Assembly: GCA_944390315.1 (NCBI GenBank)
Contig: CALXPO010000003.1
Coordinates: 1 to 64,000, forward strand
Direction: 5' to 3'
From: an uncultured Alphaproteobacteria bacterium
GTDB taxonomy: Bacteria > Pseudomonadota > Alphaproteobacteria > RF32 > CAG-239
Length of the DNA stretch: 64,000 bases
This document shows, piece by piece, positions 35,201 to 44,265 of the stretch; the first letter of the stretch is position 1; the number at the start of each line of letters is the position of its first letter. The notes beneath the pieces were generated by a model. The model ran no database searches, was not told where the DNA came from, and saw nothing but the letters and a program-made list of their open reading frames with translations. Made by a program: the position numbers and the translations under genes.

Positions 35201-36664
35201 ATGCGCGAAAAATTTTCAAAATCACTTCTGATATTTTCTTTATTTCTAATTATACCAATAATTTCAACCATTGCTTCTCAATTGATTTTAAACGATATAA
35301 ACAAAGACTTTTATCAACAATTGTCGTCCGTTGCCGCAGAAGACGGGTATGAAATTAAGCAAGACGTTACTGCGGTTGCCATTTGCCAAGGTAGATTTGG
35401 GCAAGGAATAAAAGAAGACTTAAACGATTTGTGCCAAGAAATCAACCCCATTATACAAGTTAAGTCCTTATCCATAACAACTGTTGTCATTGCTCTTTGC
35501 ACAATTTTTATAATTACTCTTCTTGGTACTCTCGCACGTATTAATTCTCATTTCTTGCTATGGTCTCTAAGATTTGGAATGATTATAACGGTATTGTCGT
35601 CGGCTTTTTTAGTTTTAGTTCAATGTTGCTTACTGGCTTATACTTTATACATTACAGAGTCATATTATACCGGATACATACATCCGAAACTTATTTTAGT
35701 TATAGGTCTTATCGGGACCATTGCCGCCTTAAATATAATTAAGAGCGTCTGGGATGCTTTTAAATTTGAGGATTTTGTACGTGGTATATCTGTCGACAAA
35801 AACGAACAAAAACGAATATGGGAATTAGCCGAAGAAACCGCTCAAGCCGTCGGCACGCAAAAGCCCGATAACATAATACTCGGATTAGGCAACAACTATT
35901 TTGTTACGGAAACAAAAATAAATTGCTATTCAGGAGAAATGAAAGGACGGACGCTTTTTATCTCCCTATCATTGCTTTCGCTCCTGTCACCAACAGAATT
36001 GAAAGCAATTATCGGACACGAATTGGCTCATTTCAAAGGCCAAGATACGATATACAGCCGCAAAATTTCTCCTTCATTTTTGGTGTTATATAATGGACTT
36101 AATAATCTGGCAGGACTGAATTCGGTTTTGGTATTTCCCGTTTTGGCTCTTATACGATTTTTAACTGATATTTTTGATATCTCAAAAGCCAAATATGATC
36201 GAGCCCAAGAAACCAGAGCAGATAAAATCGGAGCTTCGATAACAACGCCGCTTATTTTTGCACAGGCTTTAGCCAAAATTCATTTCTACGGCATTTTTTG
36301 GAATCAGGTTGAAATAGATTGTTACAACGCAATTTTAGAGGGACAATATATTACAAATAAAGATTCTCTTCTAAAAAGCTATATTCAACAACACAATCCA
36401 GATAACCAGACAATAAGGCAAGAACTGCTAAAAGATAAAACATCTGCCCCCAATGACAGCCACCCTTCGTTAATACAACGCATGGATAATTTGAATGTAT
36501 CAATTGATAGCCTTAATCTATCATCAACAATTGAAAGCACATCTGATAATCTCATTACGAATATTGAAGATATTGAAAATGACTTGTCTTTATTAGAGCA
36601 AAAACTGTTATATGACAGAATTCATGGGACAAACAACAACAAGGGCAAAGAGCAACAAAAATAA
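35201..36664 (+). CDS. M48-family membrane metalloprotease
   Basis: I chose ATG 35201; a TTG 15 bases upstream (MAKKD...) is equally possible because neither has a good ribosome site. About 487 residues. Three hydrophobic segments in the N-terminal third (LLIFSLFLIIPIISTIA, ITTVVIALCTIFIITLLGTLA, MIITVLSSAFLVLVQCCLLA) precede the catalytic ELKAIIGHELAHFKGQDT zinc motif and a downstream RAQETRADKIGA third-ligand motif. It resembles Ste24/HtpX-type proteases for membrane protein quality control. The C-terminal 120 residues are polar and not conserved in the family. Confidence 0.85.
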   Translation: MREKFSKSLLIFSLFLIIPIISTIASQLILNDINKDFYQQLSSVAAEDGYEIKQDVTAVAICQGRFGQGIKEDLNDLCQEINPIIQVKSLSITTVVIALCTIFIITLLGTLARINSHFLLWSLRFGMIITVLSSAFLVLVQCCLLAYTLYITESYYTGYIHPKLILVIGLIGTIAALNIIKSVWDAFKFEDFVRGISVDKNEQKRIWELAEETAQAVGTQKPDNIILGLGNNYFVTETKINCYSGEMKGRTLFISLSLLSLLSPTELKAIIGHELAHFKGQDTIYSRKISPSFLVLYNGLNNLAGLNSVLVFPVLALIRFLTDIFDISKAKYDRAQETRADKIGASITTPLIFAQALAKIHFYGIFWNQVEIDCYNAILEGQYITNKDSLLKSYIQQHNPDNQTIRQELLKDKTSAPNDSHPSLIQRMDNLNVSIDSLNLSSTIESTSDNLITNIEDIENDLSLLEQKLLYDRIHGTNNNKGKEQQK

Positions 36665-36800
36665 ATTATGATATTTTTCGCAAAAACGAGAAAATACCCT
36701 TCAAGGACACAAGACCTTATATTAAAAAAAAGCACTAGGATATTAAGTAATAACAATAAATTCACTATTTTTAGTTCAAATTTATTGTCTGGCATGAGGT

Positions 36801-36832
36801 AAAAAAAACTCCGCATTGCTGCGGAGAAAAAA
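36801..36832 (-). terminator. Terminator after the prohibitin-like gene
   Basis: CTCCGC pairs with GCGGAG; read on the minus strand a run of eight T follows. It sits 19 bp after the stop codon. Confidence 0.75.
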
Positions 36833-36850
36833 TATTTTTTTTATTTAGGG

Positions 36851-37771
36851 TTACTTCTCTGTTTCAGTAGCAGTAGTTGAACCACCGATATTGAGCAGCT
36901 GTTGCGATTGCTCGCTGCTCATTACCACGGTCTTCCAACCGTTGGCAGACTCTGCGAGTTTCGTCTGCATCTCAATTTCTTTAAGACGCAACACCTGAGG
37001 GTTTTCTCTAAGAGCCTTTCCCTCGATACGCATCGCATCAGCACGACCTTCGGCCTCGATACGCATAGCATCGGCAATACCCTGTGCCTCTGCTGCACGT
37101 TTTTTAGCTTCAGCCTCTTTTTCGGCGATTTCGTTCTCTCGCTGTTCGGCACGCTGCTTGGCTGTAATCTTCAAGTTAACAGCATCCTGAACTTCTTTAG
37201 GAAGACGGATCAGTGTCAGATATGAAATCTCCTGAACATCAATTCCGAGAGGATCATACTTCTCCTGCATCTTAGCAAGAACCTCTTGACGAAGTTCTTC
37301 TTTTCTTGCGGCATACACCTCATCCACCTTCATGGTAGCAGAAATTTCATTGAAGAAATTTCTTACATCCTTTCGGAGGAAGCGGTCGATAATTTCCTGC
37401 GGTTCAGCTTTGAAGTACTCATACATACCAATGAACGCTTTTTCATCAGTATTGAAAGTAAACGCAATGCCTACGTCGCAGGAAAGATCCTGACCTTCAG
37501 CCTGGAAGTGTATAGATTCGTCATTACCTGATCCTTCTTCTGTGGACGCTGTCCAACTCCATTGCTGGATATTGGTTGGGTACTTTTTGATCGAGTAACG
37601 ACCCAAAATCGAAATTCCGTGTCTACCGACACCAAGAACCTCGATGGTCCCTTTCTTTTCGCCCAGTTTATAAACTTTAAGGGCGGCTTCACCTGGCTCT
37701 ACGGATACGCATGATGCGAGACTGAACATAGAAAAAACTGCTACTACTGCGAGATAAAGATACTTTTTCAT
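36851..37771 (-). CDS. Prohibitin/SPFH-domain lipoprotein, possibly foreign
   Basis: A 306-residue protein with a lipoprotein signal (MKKYLYLAVVAVFSMFSLASC), an SPFH/Band 7 domain (ALKVYKLGEKKG ... LDPLGIDVQEISYLTLIRLPKEVQDAVNLKI) and a long charged helix (AEQRENEIAEKEAEAKKRAAEAQGIADAMRIEAEGR) that typically drives oligomer ring formation. It acts on membranes. The ATG has no Shine-Dalgarno but an AT-only leader, and the gene is visibly GC-richer than most neighbours. Together with the next gene and the genes at 45792 and 61213 this suggests transfer from another lineage or a phage. Confidence 0.85.
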   Translation of the reverse strand: MKKYLYLAVVAVFSMFSLASCVSVEPGEAALKVYKLGEKKGTIEVLGVGRHGISILGRYSIKKYPTNIQQWSWTASTEEGSGNDESIHFQAEGQDLSCDVGIAFTFNTDEKAFIGMYEYFKAEPQEIIDRFLRKDVRNFFNEISATMKVDEVYAARKEELRQEVLAKMQEKYDPLGIDVQEISYLTLIRLPKEVQDAVNLKITAKQRAEQRENEIAEKEAEAKKRAAEAQGIADAMRIEAEGRADAMRIEGKALRENPQVLRLKEIEMQTKLAESANGWKTVVMSSEQSQQLLNIGGSTTATETEK

Positions 37772-37821
37772 ATAAATATAAATTAAAAAATTAAAAAATT
37801 AAAAGTTAAAAAAATGCCCCA

Positions 37822-38052
37822 TTATTTTTGAGATGTAGGGGTATACATCTGGGCTAGTACCCACAATACGATAATGGCAATGATAACCGCTGTTAGCATT
37901 CCCCAATCACTTGAACTTGTATAAAGCTGCAAAACTGATGCGGCTCCGCCAACAACCAAAACAACCGTTGTTACAAGTTTCCAATACCAAGGCAAAACAC
38001 GAATCTTGCCTACTTGGGTTTTAAGCCAAGATTTCTTTTTTCTTTTTTCCAT
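37822..38052 (-). CDS. Small membrane protein, co-transcribed with the prohibitin-like gene
   Basis: A 76-residue protein, basic at the N-terminus (MEKRKKKSWLKTQVGKIRVLPWYWK) with two membrane segments (LVTTVVLVVGGAASVLQLY, MLTAVIIAIIVLWVLAQMY). It is first in the unit, behind a near-consensus promoter at 38143-38171 and a long leader without ribosome site. Function unknown; probably a partner of the SPFH protein. Confidence 0.6.
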   Translation of the reverse strand: MEKRKKKSWLKTQVGKIRVLPWYWKLVTTVVLVVGGAASVLQLYTSSSDWGMLTAVIIAIIVLWVLAQMYTPTSQK

Positions 38053-38142
38053 TTTTTGATTATTTTAATTTATTATGAAAAACAACAGAAAGGTAAAACC
38101 CTTCATACATAAGCTTTCCATAATAATTTGTTTCTAAAGCTC

Positions 38143-38171
38143 AACTTAGCATAAATTTGATATTATGTCAA
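38143..38171 (-). promoter_or_regulatory. Sigma70 promoter of the prohibitin-like unit
   Basis: TTGACA (38171-38166) and TAAGTT (38148-38143) with a 17-bp spacer on the minus strand. The start codon is about 85 bp further on, so the transcript has a long AT-rich 5' leader. Confidence 0.65.
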
Positions 38172-38316
38172 CATCCATTTTCCAAAATTGACAAAAAATA
38201 GACGCTTAACACTATCATCAGATAAAACAGCAAATTTTTCCAATAAGTTACCGCCATATTTCCGCCTGCATTTCGTTGGTAATCAAACCTCACACTCATT
38301 CACATCGCTGCCGCTT

Positions 38317-38616
38317 ACCGGCGTACTTCCGCACGCCTTTCATTTGTAGTCGAACCACTGCACTCTTTAGCGTCGTTGCACTTACTCCACCATCCCAATT
38401 TGCTAATGATAGTCGAACCACTCATCAAAATTCAAATCCAAGGGGCTGCACTTCAACAAAAAAGCCACCCTTATCGGGTGGCTTTTTTCGTTGGCTGCCC
38501 CACATGGATGGTTCTCAACCTTTGCTCCTCGCAAAGGCTCGCTCCACTGCATTCATTCGCGGCACCGCCGCTCACCGGCGTACTCCCGTACGCCTTTCAT
38601 TTGTAGTCGAACCACT
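38317..38616. repeat. Two copies of a structured intergenic repeat
   Basis: A 43-bp unit at 38317-38359 and 38574-38616 differs at two positions. On the minus strand copy 2 folds as GGCGTAC-GGGA-GTACGCC (38594-38577), with another GC-rich hairpin next to it. The stretch 38172-38430 contains no gene I can support. Confidence 0.65.
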
Positions 38617-38704
38617 TATCCGTGGTTCAAATCCAAGGGGCTGCACTTCAACAAAAAAACCACCCTTATCGGGTGGCTTTTTTCGTTGGCTGCCCCACAT
38701 GGAT
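38431..38704. repeat. Direct repeat carrying the tRNA-Gln 3' end and terminator
   Basis: A 79-bp unit at 38431-38509 recurs at 38626-38704 with one mismatch. It includes the last bases of tRNA-Gln, the CCA end and the intrinsic terminator. The left copy is cut off about 20 bases into the tRNA, so it is a duplicated tail, not a second tRNA. The unit could have arisen by integration and excision at the tRNA end. Confidence 0.75.
38653..38683 (-). terminator. Terminator of tRNA-Gln
   Basis: On the minus strand GCCACCC-GATA-GGGTGG followed by T7 lies directly after the encoded CCA. A second copy at 38458-38488 sits in the duplicated unit. Confidence 0.85.
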
Positions 38705-38760
38705 TCGAACCACGATTAATGCAGTCAGAGTGCACTGTCCTGCCGTTAGACGATGGGGCA
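38687..38760 (-). tRNA. tRNA-Gln (anticodon CTG)
   Basis: A 74-base cloverleaf on the minus strand: acceptor TGCCCCA/TGGGGCA, D-arm TCGTCTAACGGCAGGACA, anticodon loop CTCTGAC with CTG, T-arm GTGG-TTCGAAT-CCAT, discriminator G and encoded CCA. Arms pair well. It is followed by a strong terminator and flanked by repeats of its own 3' end. Confidence 0.92.
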
Positions 38761-38967
38761 ATTATCAAAACTTATGTACGAGTACGACCAAAAGCTCAAA
38801 ATGTCAAGTCTTTTTTGCTTAATTCTATGCCAAACATAACATAGATATCCTCTGATAAACTACATAGACTAAATCCGCTATAAACCTTACAATTTAACAA
38901 TCTTCCGTAACTGCCTTATCATTCGGTCGCAAATAAACTTTTCGATTTTCTGTAAATAAATGAATGA

Positions 38968-39000
38968 AAAAGAGAGCAATTGTATCAACTGCCCTCTTCT
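38968..39000 (-). terminator. Probable terminator of aspS
   Basis: On the minus strand AGAGGGCAGTTG pairs, with two G-T pairs, with CAATTGCTCTCT and a T run follows. It lies within 45 bases of the aspS stop. Confidence 0.65.
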
Positions 39001-39009
39001 TCAATATTT

Positions 39010-40779
39010 TTATTTTTTCTCTTCCAAATCAACCTTGATATGGAGTTCTTTTAATTGTTGTTCTGTAACATAATTCGGAGCCTGCATCATCAAATCTTGC
39101 GCCTTACCGTTCAACGGGAACAAAATCACATCACGAATAATCGGCTCATCAAGCAATAACATAATCAAACGATCCATACCGAAAGCAGAACCCGCGTGCG
39201 GAGGAGCTCCAAACTTAAAAGCACTAATCATGCCACCGAATTTGTTATCGACAACACTGTTATCATAACCGGCAATCTCAAAGGCTTTGTACATAATTTC
39301 CGGCTCATGGTTACGAACAGCACCCGAAAGCAACTCAACACCGTTGCAAACAAAGTCATATTGATAAGCCAAAATATCCAACGGCTTTTTGTTAAGCAAA
39401 GCATCCATCCCGCCTTGAGGCATGGAGAACGGGTTATGCGAAAATTCGACGGCTCCGGTTTCTTCATTTTCTTCATAGAACGGAAAGTCAACAATCCAGC
39501 ACATCTTGAACGAATTTTCATCAATCAAGCCCAGTTCTTCACCGACCTTGTTGCGCAAACGACCGCTGAATTTATCAAACTTCATCCCCGAACCAATCAT
39601 AAACAGAACGGCGTCGCCTTCTTTCAAACCTGTTTTCTGTTTAAGTTCTTCGAGTTTTTCTTCACTTAAGAAACGAGCGATACCCTTAGCGCCGGCAGCA
39701 GACAAAGCAACATAGGCGATACCGCCGAACCCCTCTGTTTTGGCATAAGCATCCAGTTTATCAAAGAATGAACGCGGTTTTTCGCCGATACCGGATACCA
39801 ACATCGCCTTAACCGTTTTTCCCTCTTTGACCATACCGTCATATACGCCGAAACCGGTTTCGCCGAAAAAGTCGGTTACATTTTGCAAAACAAGCGGATT
39901 TCGCAAATCGGGTTTGTCCGAACCGTATGTCATCATGGCTTCACGGAACGGAATATGAATATAAGGGGCTTGGTCTACTTTTTTACCATTGGCAAATTCA
40001 TTAAAAATTGTACCTAAAGTATGTTCAATGACGGCAAACACATCTTCCTGAGTTGCAAAACTCATTTCCATATCCATTTGATAGAACTCCCCCGGAGAAC
40101 GATCGGCTCTGGGGTCCTCATCACGGAAACACGGAGCAATTTGGAAATATTTATCAAAACCGGATACCATCAACAATTGTTTGAATTGTTGCGGTGCTTG
40201 CGGCAAAGCATAAAACTTTCCCGGATTGAGGCGGGAAGGAACCAAAAAGTCACGAGCACCTTCGGGTGAAGATGCCGTCAAAATCGGTGTTTGATATTCG
40301 GTAAAGCCCTGTTCACGCATTAATTCTCTGGTACGTTGAATAACCGCCGAGCGCAATAAAATATTTTTATGAATTCTATCTTTTCTCAAATCCAAAAAAC
40401 GATATTTCAGACGAAGTTCTTCCGGAGCATCATCTTCAATAGCCACTTGGAACGGCAAAACATCGGCTTGAGAATAAACCCTTAAGCCATCAACCTTAAT
40501 TTCAATTTCTCCGGTCGGCAGATTTTTATTAATATTTTCACGGATAACGGCCTCACCATCAACCCCGATAACCGATTCTACACGAATTTCCTGCATTTGC
40601 TCAAACAGAGGCGATGCGCTGTCAAACACGCATTGGGTGATACCGTAGTGATCTCGCAAATCGACAAAGCACAAATTGCCCAAATTGCGTTTACGATGTA
40701 CCCAACCGGCGAGTTTCACACGCTTACCGGCGTCTGCTGCGCGCAATTGCCCGCAGGTAAAATTACGATATTCATTCAT
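39010..40779 (-). CDS. aspS: Aspartyl-tRNA synthetase
   Basis: The ATG at 40779 with GAGG nine bases upstream gives 589 residues, the usual length of bacterial Asp[48 protein letters not shown] is the anticodon-binding OB fold; motif 2 ([24 protein letters not shown]) and motif 3 ([19 protein letters not shown]) of class II synthetases are intact, and the bacterial GAD insert lies between them. It charges tRNA-Asp in the cytoplasm; in organisms lacking AsnRS it may also charge tRNA-Asn, which cannot be judged here. Confidence 0.97.
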   Translation of the reverse strand: MNEYRNFTCGQLRAADAGKRVKLAGWVHRKRNLGNLCFVDLRDHYGITQCVFDSASPLFEQMQEIRVESVIGVDGEAVIRENINKNLPTGEIEIKVDGLRVYSQADVLPFQVAIEDDAPEELRLKYRFLDLRKDRIHKNILLRSAVIQRTRELMREQGFTEYQTPILTASSPEGARDFLVPSRLNPGKFYALPQAPQQFKQLLMVSGFDKYFQIAPCFRDEDPRADRSPGEFYQMDMEMSFATQEDVFAVIEHTLGTIFNEFANGKKVDQAPYIHIPFREAMMTYGSDKPDLRNPLVLQNVTDFFGETGFGVYDGMVKEGKTVKAMLVSGIGEKPRSFFDKLDAYAKTEGFGGIAYVALSAAGAKGIARFLSEEKLEELKQKTGLKEGDAVLFMIGSGMKFDKFSGRLRNKVGEELGLIDENSFKMCWIVDFPFYEENEETGAVEFSHNPFSMPQGGMDALLNKKPLDILAYQYDFVCNGVELLSGAVRNHEPEIMYKAFEIAGYDNSVVDNKFGGMISAFKFGAPPHAGSAFGMDRLIMLLLDEPIIRDVILFPLNGKAQDLMMQAPNYVTEQQLKELHIKVDLEEKK

Positions 40780-40925
40780 CTGAAATAACCTCAAATACTA
40801 ATTAACATGCGGGTTATATTAGGACAAAACAAAACAAAATCAATAAAAAAAGACAAAAAATCTTAAATCTATATTAAACAAAAACGACTATCCTTATTTT
40901 CTGATATCATCTAACGGGAGCAACT

Positions 40926-42083
40926 ATGCAAATAATAACAGATAATCAATCTCTTGAACAATTATGCCAAAATTTGAGCCGTCACCCCTTCGTTACGGTA
41001 GACTTGGAGTTTATCCGCGAAAAAACTTATTTCCCGATACTTTGCCTGATACAAATTGCTTCCGAAGAACAAACAGCCATTATTGACCCCTTGGCCGAAG
41101 GTATCAATTTACAAAGTTTCTTTGATTTGATGAAAAATCCAAACATCATCAAAGTTTTTCATTCTTGCCGCCAAGATGTCGAAATTATCTATGAACTTTC
41201 GGGCATAATTCCTCAGCCCTTATTTGACACTCAGGTTGCCGCCATGGTTTGCGGCTTTGGCGAAAGCATCAGCTACGAGCGCTTGGTTAAAGCCGTTGTC
41301 GGTATTGAGCTCGATAAAACAGACCGCTTGTCGAACTGGCAGCTCAGACCCTTAGATGAGCATCAACTGCAATATGCGGCGGGAGATGTCACTCATTTGA
41401 TTAATATCTACAAATATCTGACGGATGAAATGGCTCGCAAAAACCGCACTCATTGGATTGATGAAGAGATGAAAATATTGAGCCGCGGCGACACATATAT
41501 TATGCCGGCAGAACAAGCCTGGCTCAAAATAAAATATCACTCACATAATGCAAAAGTTCTATCCGCTCTCAGGGACTTAGCCGCGTGGCGGGAAAAAAGA
41601 GCCCGCGACAAAAACGTACCGCGGCAAAATATTTTGAAAGATGATATCTTGATTATGATTGCCGCCGCTTTTCCCCAAAACAAAGAAGAACTGATGCAAA
41701 TCAGAGGGATGCGCAAAGACATTGCCGTCGGTAAATTGGCAGATGAAATGCTTGACGTGCTCAGTCACACGGTTGTAGATGCCAAAATTGTCAAACAAAA
41801 CAAAAATGAAAATATTCCTGCAATTCCTGCCCTATACGAGTTGCTTAAAATGCTGCTTAAAATCGTATCCCAAAAAGAAGGCGTGGTTGCCCGCTTGATT
41901 GCCTCGGATACGGATATTCAAAAATTGGCGGCTTTTAAGGATAAAAACAACCCCACGCTCTCAGGTTGGCGGCAGGACATTTTTGGTTCGCAGGCTTTAG
42001 AATTGCGTAAGGGTGAACTAAGTATACGTTATGTCCCCGAACAAAAAGATATCGAATTTGTCAGTCGTGAGCCGCACGCTTAA
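40926..42083 (+). CDS. rnd: Ribonuclease D
   Basis: A 385-residue 3'-5' exoribonuclease for tRNA 3' maturation. The DEDDy residues are visible: VTVDLEFIREKTYFPILCLIQIA (Asp, Glu), VFHSCRQDVEIIYEL (Asp), and LQYAAGDVTHLINIY (Tyr, Asp). The HRDC-like helical domain follows (LRDLAAWREKRARDKNVPRQNILKDDILIMIA). AACGGGAG precedes the ATG. Its last 23 bases overlap the convergent Sua5-family gene. Confidence 0.95.
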   Translation: MQIITDNQSLEQLCQNLSRHPFVTVDLEFIREKTYFPILCLIQIASEEQTAIIDPLAEGINLQSFFDLMKNPNIIKVFHSCRQDVEIIYELSGIIPQPLFDTQVAAMVCGFGESISYERLVKAVVGIELDKTDRLSNWQLRPLDEHQLQYAAGDVTHLINIYKYLTDEMARKNRTHWIDEEMKILSRGDTYIMPAEQAWLKIKYHSHNAKVLSALRDLAAWREKRARDKNVPRQNILKDDILIMIAAAFPQNKEELMQIRGMRKDIAVGKLADEMLDVLSHTVVDAKIVKQNKNENIPAIPALYELLKMLLKIVSQKEGVVARLIASDTDIQKLAAFKDKNNPTLSGWRQDIFGSQALELRKGELSIRYVPEQKDIEFVSREPHA

Positions 42084-43002
42084 TCCGGTCATTTATAGCC
42101 AGTCCTAAACCGTTTTCGGGTATGGGCGCCATAGCCAAAGACTTATTACCTGCCATTTTATCCGCCAAACGCAAATAAGCAAACAAATTAGCGGCAGCCT
42201 CGCACAAATTGCCTTTGGAACTCAAATTTAAATCGCCGTCTCTATCTCCGAAGCCGATATAAAATTCATTTTCCATCGGATTCTCGGCATTGATGCGCAA
42301 CTTATGCCCCGGCGCATAGTGACGCAAAAGCTGTCCGGGAGCACTCGGACGATCGGGCTCACCGTGAGAAATCAAAACCTTTTCACCCAAAAATTCTTCT
42401 ATATCCTCTAAAGGTGTTCCCCCTGCTCTGAGCAATACAGGTTGCTTTGAGCTCACGTCCAAAATTGTCGATTCGACACCTACTTTGCAAGCTCCGCCAT
42501 CCAAAATCATATCAACTTTCTCGCCCAAACTGTCATAAACATGCTGAGCCGTCGTTGGAGAAACCGTCTTAAACAAATTGGCCGAAGGAGCCACAATCGG
42601 CACACCGCTTTTTCGAATTAAACTCAATGCCACGGGATGATTAGGCATTCTCACCGTTGCCGTCGGCAAGCCTGAACAAGCCAAATCCACTCCGGCATTT
42701 TCTCCTTTTCTTTTCATAACCATGGTAAACGGTCCGGGCCAAAAACGCTTGGCCAAAGCCATAATTCTCTCATCGGTTTCAACATACTCGGGGATGGCAT
42801 CAAAATCCGCGATATGCGAAATCAACGGATCAAAATTAGGACGTCTTTTAGCCTCAAAAATCTTTGCAACGGCTTTAGCATCATACACGTTTGCCCCCAA
42901 ACCGTAAACCGTTTCGGTCGGCATCGCCACCAACCCGCCGTTTTTAATCACATCTGCCGCTTTGGCAATATTGACATCATTTGCCTCAAAAATATTTTTC
43001 AT
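42061..43002 (-). CDS. Sua5/YrdC-family threonylcarbamoyl-AMP synthase
   Basis: A 313-residue protein with the YrdC domain (GGLVAMPTETVYGLGANVYDAKAVAKIFEAKRRPNFDPLISHI; VAPSANLFKTVSPTTAQHV; STILDVSSKQPVLLRAGG) plus the C-terminal Sua5 extension after a RPSAPGQLLRHYAPGHKL linker. It makes threonylcarbamoyl-AMP from threonine, bicarbonate and ATP for t6A37 of tRNAs. Length fits the long Sua5 type, not the short TsaC type. Follows the HNH-like gene with a 20-bp gap; ends in overlap with rnd. Confidence 0.93.
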   Translation of the reverse strand: MKNIFEANDVNIAKAADVIKNGGLVAMPTETVYGLGANVYDAKAVAKIFEAKRRPNFDPLISHIADFDAIPEYVETDERIMALAKRFWPGPFTMVMKRKGENAGVDLACSGLPTATVRMPNHPVALSLIRKSGVPIVAPSANLFKTVSPTTAQHVYDSLGEKVDMILDGGACKVGVESTILDVSSKQPVLLRAGGTPLEDIEEFLGEKVLISHGEPDRPSAPGQLLRHYAPGHKLRINAENPMENEFYIGFGDRDGDLNLSSKGNLCEAAANLFAYLRLADKMAGNKSLAMAPIPENGLGLAINDRIKRAAHD

Positions 43003-43022
43003 TTTTATCTCGTTAGTTTCTG

Positions 43023-44132
43023 TTACCTTCCGCCGCGACTTCCTCTGCCGCCATGATGATTAAAGCTGTTGGGCTTTTTCTCTTTTTTGTCATTTGCTGT
43101 CAAATACATATATTTATTAGTTAATTGAGATATTTTATTCAAAAAAATTAAATTATCGCTGTTAGGAAGCATCGAGGACAATTTTCTTTCCGGATTATTA
43201 AAGTCAAATGCAATATAACTTTCAAAATCTAAAATGCAAGCAGCATGTTCGGGCACCATAATTTTTTCAAAATAAAGCATATCATCCGTAATTCTGGCTC
43301 TTTCCAACTTGTGTAAATAACGGTGAAATTTTTGTTCGACTAATGCCAAACGATTAAACCTATTCACATCGCTTAAGCTATTAACGTTATTAGGAGAATA
43401 TACCGGTACGGTATGATGCCTGTCAAACTCAGGACCTTTTATTTTATTGCCGTTTTCATCAAAAACTTCAACGCCCCATGCTTCCCCGTGTTTTTTCATT
43501 TTTTTGACCAAAGCATCTGTATAACGTGTATCTGTTCCGGCTCTGTTCAGCAAATACCTGAATTCTTCTTCATTGTACTTGATAAATGTTTTTATAAAAG
43601 AAACTTTTTCTCGATAGTGAGCAAATTCTTCACCACAGTTATTGCGTACAAAATCTCTAAAATCGCTAACACGCATTGCCGTAATCAAATTAGGGGGCAA
43701 TTGTTGTTCATGCATTGCGGCAAGAACATATCCTTCAACTGAGCGATAGGTTGGAAATTCACGCATATCTTGCCATGCTTTACATTTTTTCAAAGCCGTG
43801 GCGTAATCGTCAATTGGATAACTTTTCAGTCCGGCATTTTTCAAAGCATATCTATAATGAAAAGATAAAAAATCTTTATCTACCGCATAGATATCGCCGT
43901 TACAATCATCCCGAATAAGCATTTTGTATTCAGGTTCGATTGGTCTTTCCGGAGTGATAATGCAAGAATAATTATTATTATAAAGATAGTGACGCATAGC
44001 TTCACGCATTTGTTTTTTAGGCTCCCCTTCGGGAAGCTGTTTATAAACAGCCATACCTTTGTCAAGAATTTCCAAAGCCAAAGAACGGTGTTTGAGATAT
44101 TCTAATATCTCTCTGCGTGATTTGCTTGCCAC
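43023..44132 (-). CDS. HNH-nuclease-like protein of unknown role
   Basis: A 369-residue cytoplasmic protein. Residues about 243-290 (FDRHHTVPVYSPNNVNSLSDVNRFNRLALVEQKFHRYLHKLE) hold His-His, Asn and His residues spaced as in HNH/beta-beta-alpha-metal nucleases. The N-terminal 240 residues are helical and unfamiliar. The C-terminus is basic and glycine-rich (NHHGGRGSRGGR), as in RNA-binding tails. It is upstream of, and on the same strand as, the Sua5 gene. Whether it is a catalytically active nuclease is unclear. Confidence 0.55.
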   Translation of the reverse strand: MASKSRREILEYLKHRSLALEILDKGMAVYKQLPEGEPKKQMREAMRHYLYNNNYSCIITPERPIEPEYKMLIRDDCNGDIYAVDKDFLSFHYRYALKNAGLKSYPIDDYATALKKCKAWQDMREFPTYRSVEGYVLAAMHEQQLPPNLITAMRVSDFRDFVRNNCGEEFAHYREKVSFIKTFIKYNEEEFRYLLNRAGTDTRYTDALVKKMKKHGEAWGVEVFDENGNKIKGPEFDRHHTVPVYSPNNVNSLSDVNRFNRLALVEQKFHRYLHKLERARITDDMLYFEKIMVPEHAACILDFESYIAFDFNNPERKLSSMLPNSDNLIFLNKISQLTNKYMYLTANDKKEKKPNSFNHHGGRGSRGGR

Positions 44133-44265
44133 TGTTCACTCCTTTTTTGTTTATTTTGTCATATTATAACCGCAATTTTTATAAAAGTCTAATCTTTATT
44201 AGCAGTTTTTTTAATAATTTATACTTATATTAAAAGAAGTAATTTCATCATACAAGGAGAAGCAA

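Noticed and set aside
36622..36816. A 64-residue hydrophobic minus-strand frame after the M48 gene
   Set aside because: It overlaps the 3' end of the protease gene and runs in AT-rich sequence, without ribosome site or family resemblance.
38431..38509. A second tRNA-Gln gene
   Set aside because: Only the last 20 or so bases of the tRNA are present in this copy; no anticodon or D-arm follows.
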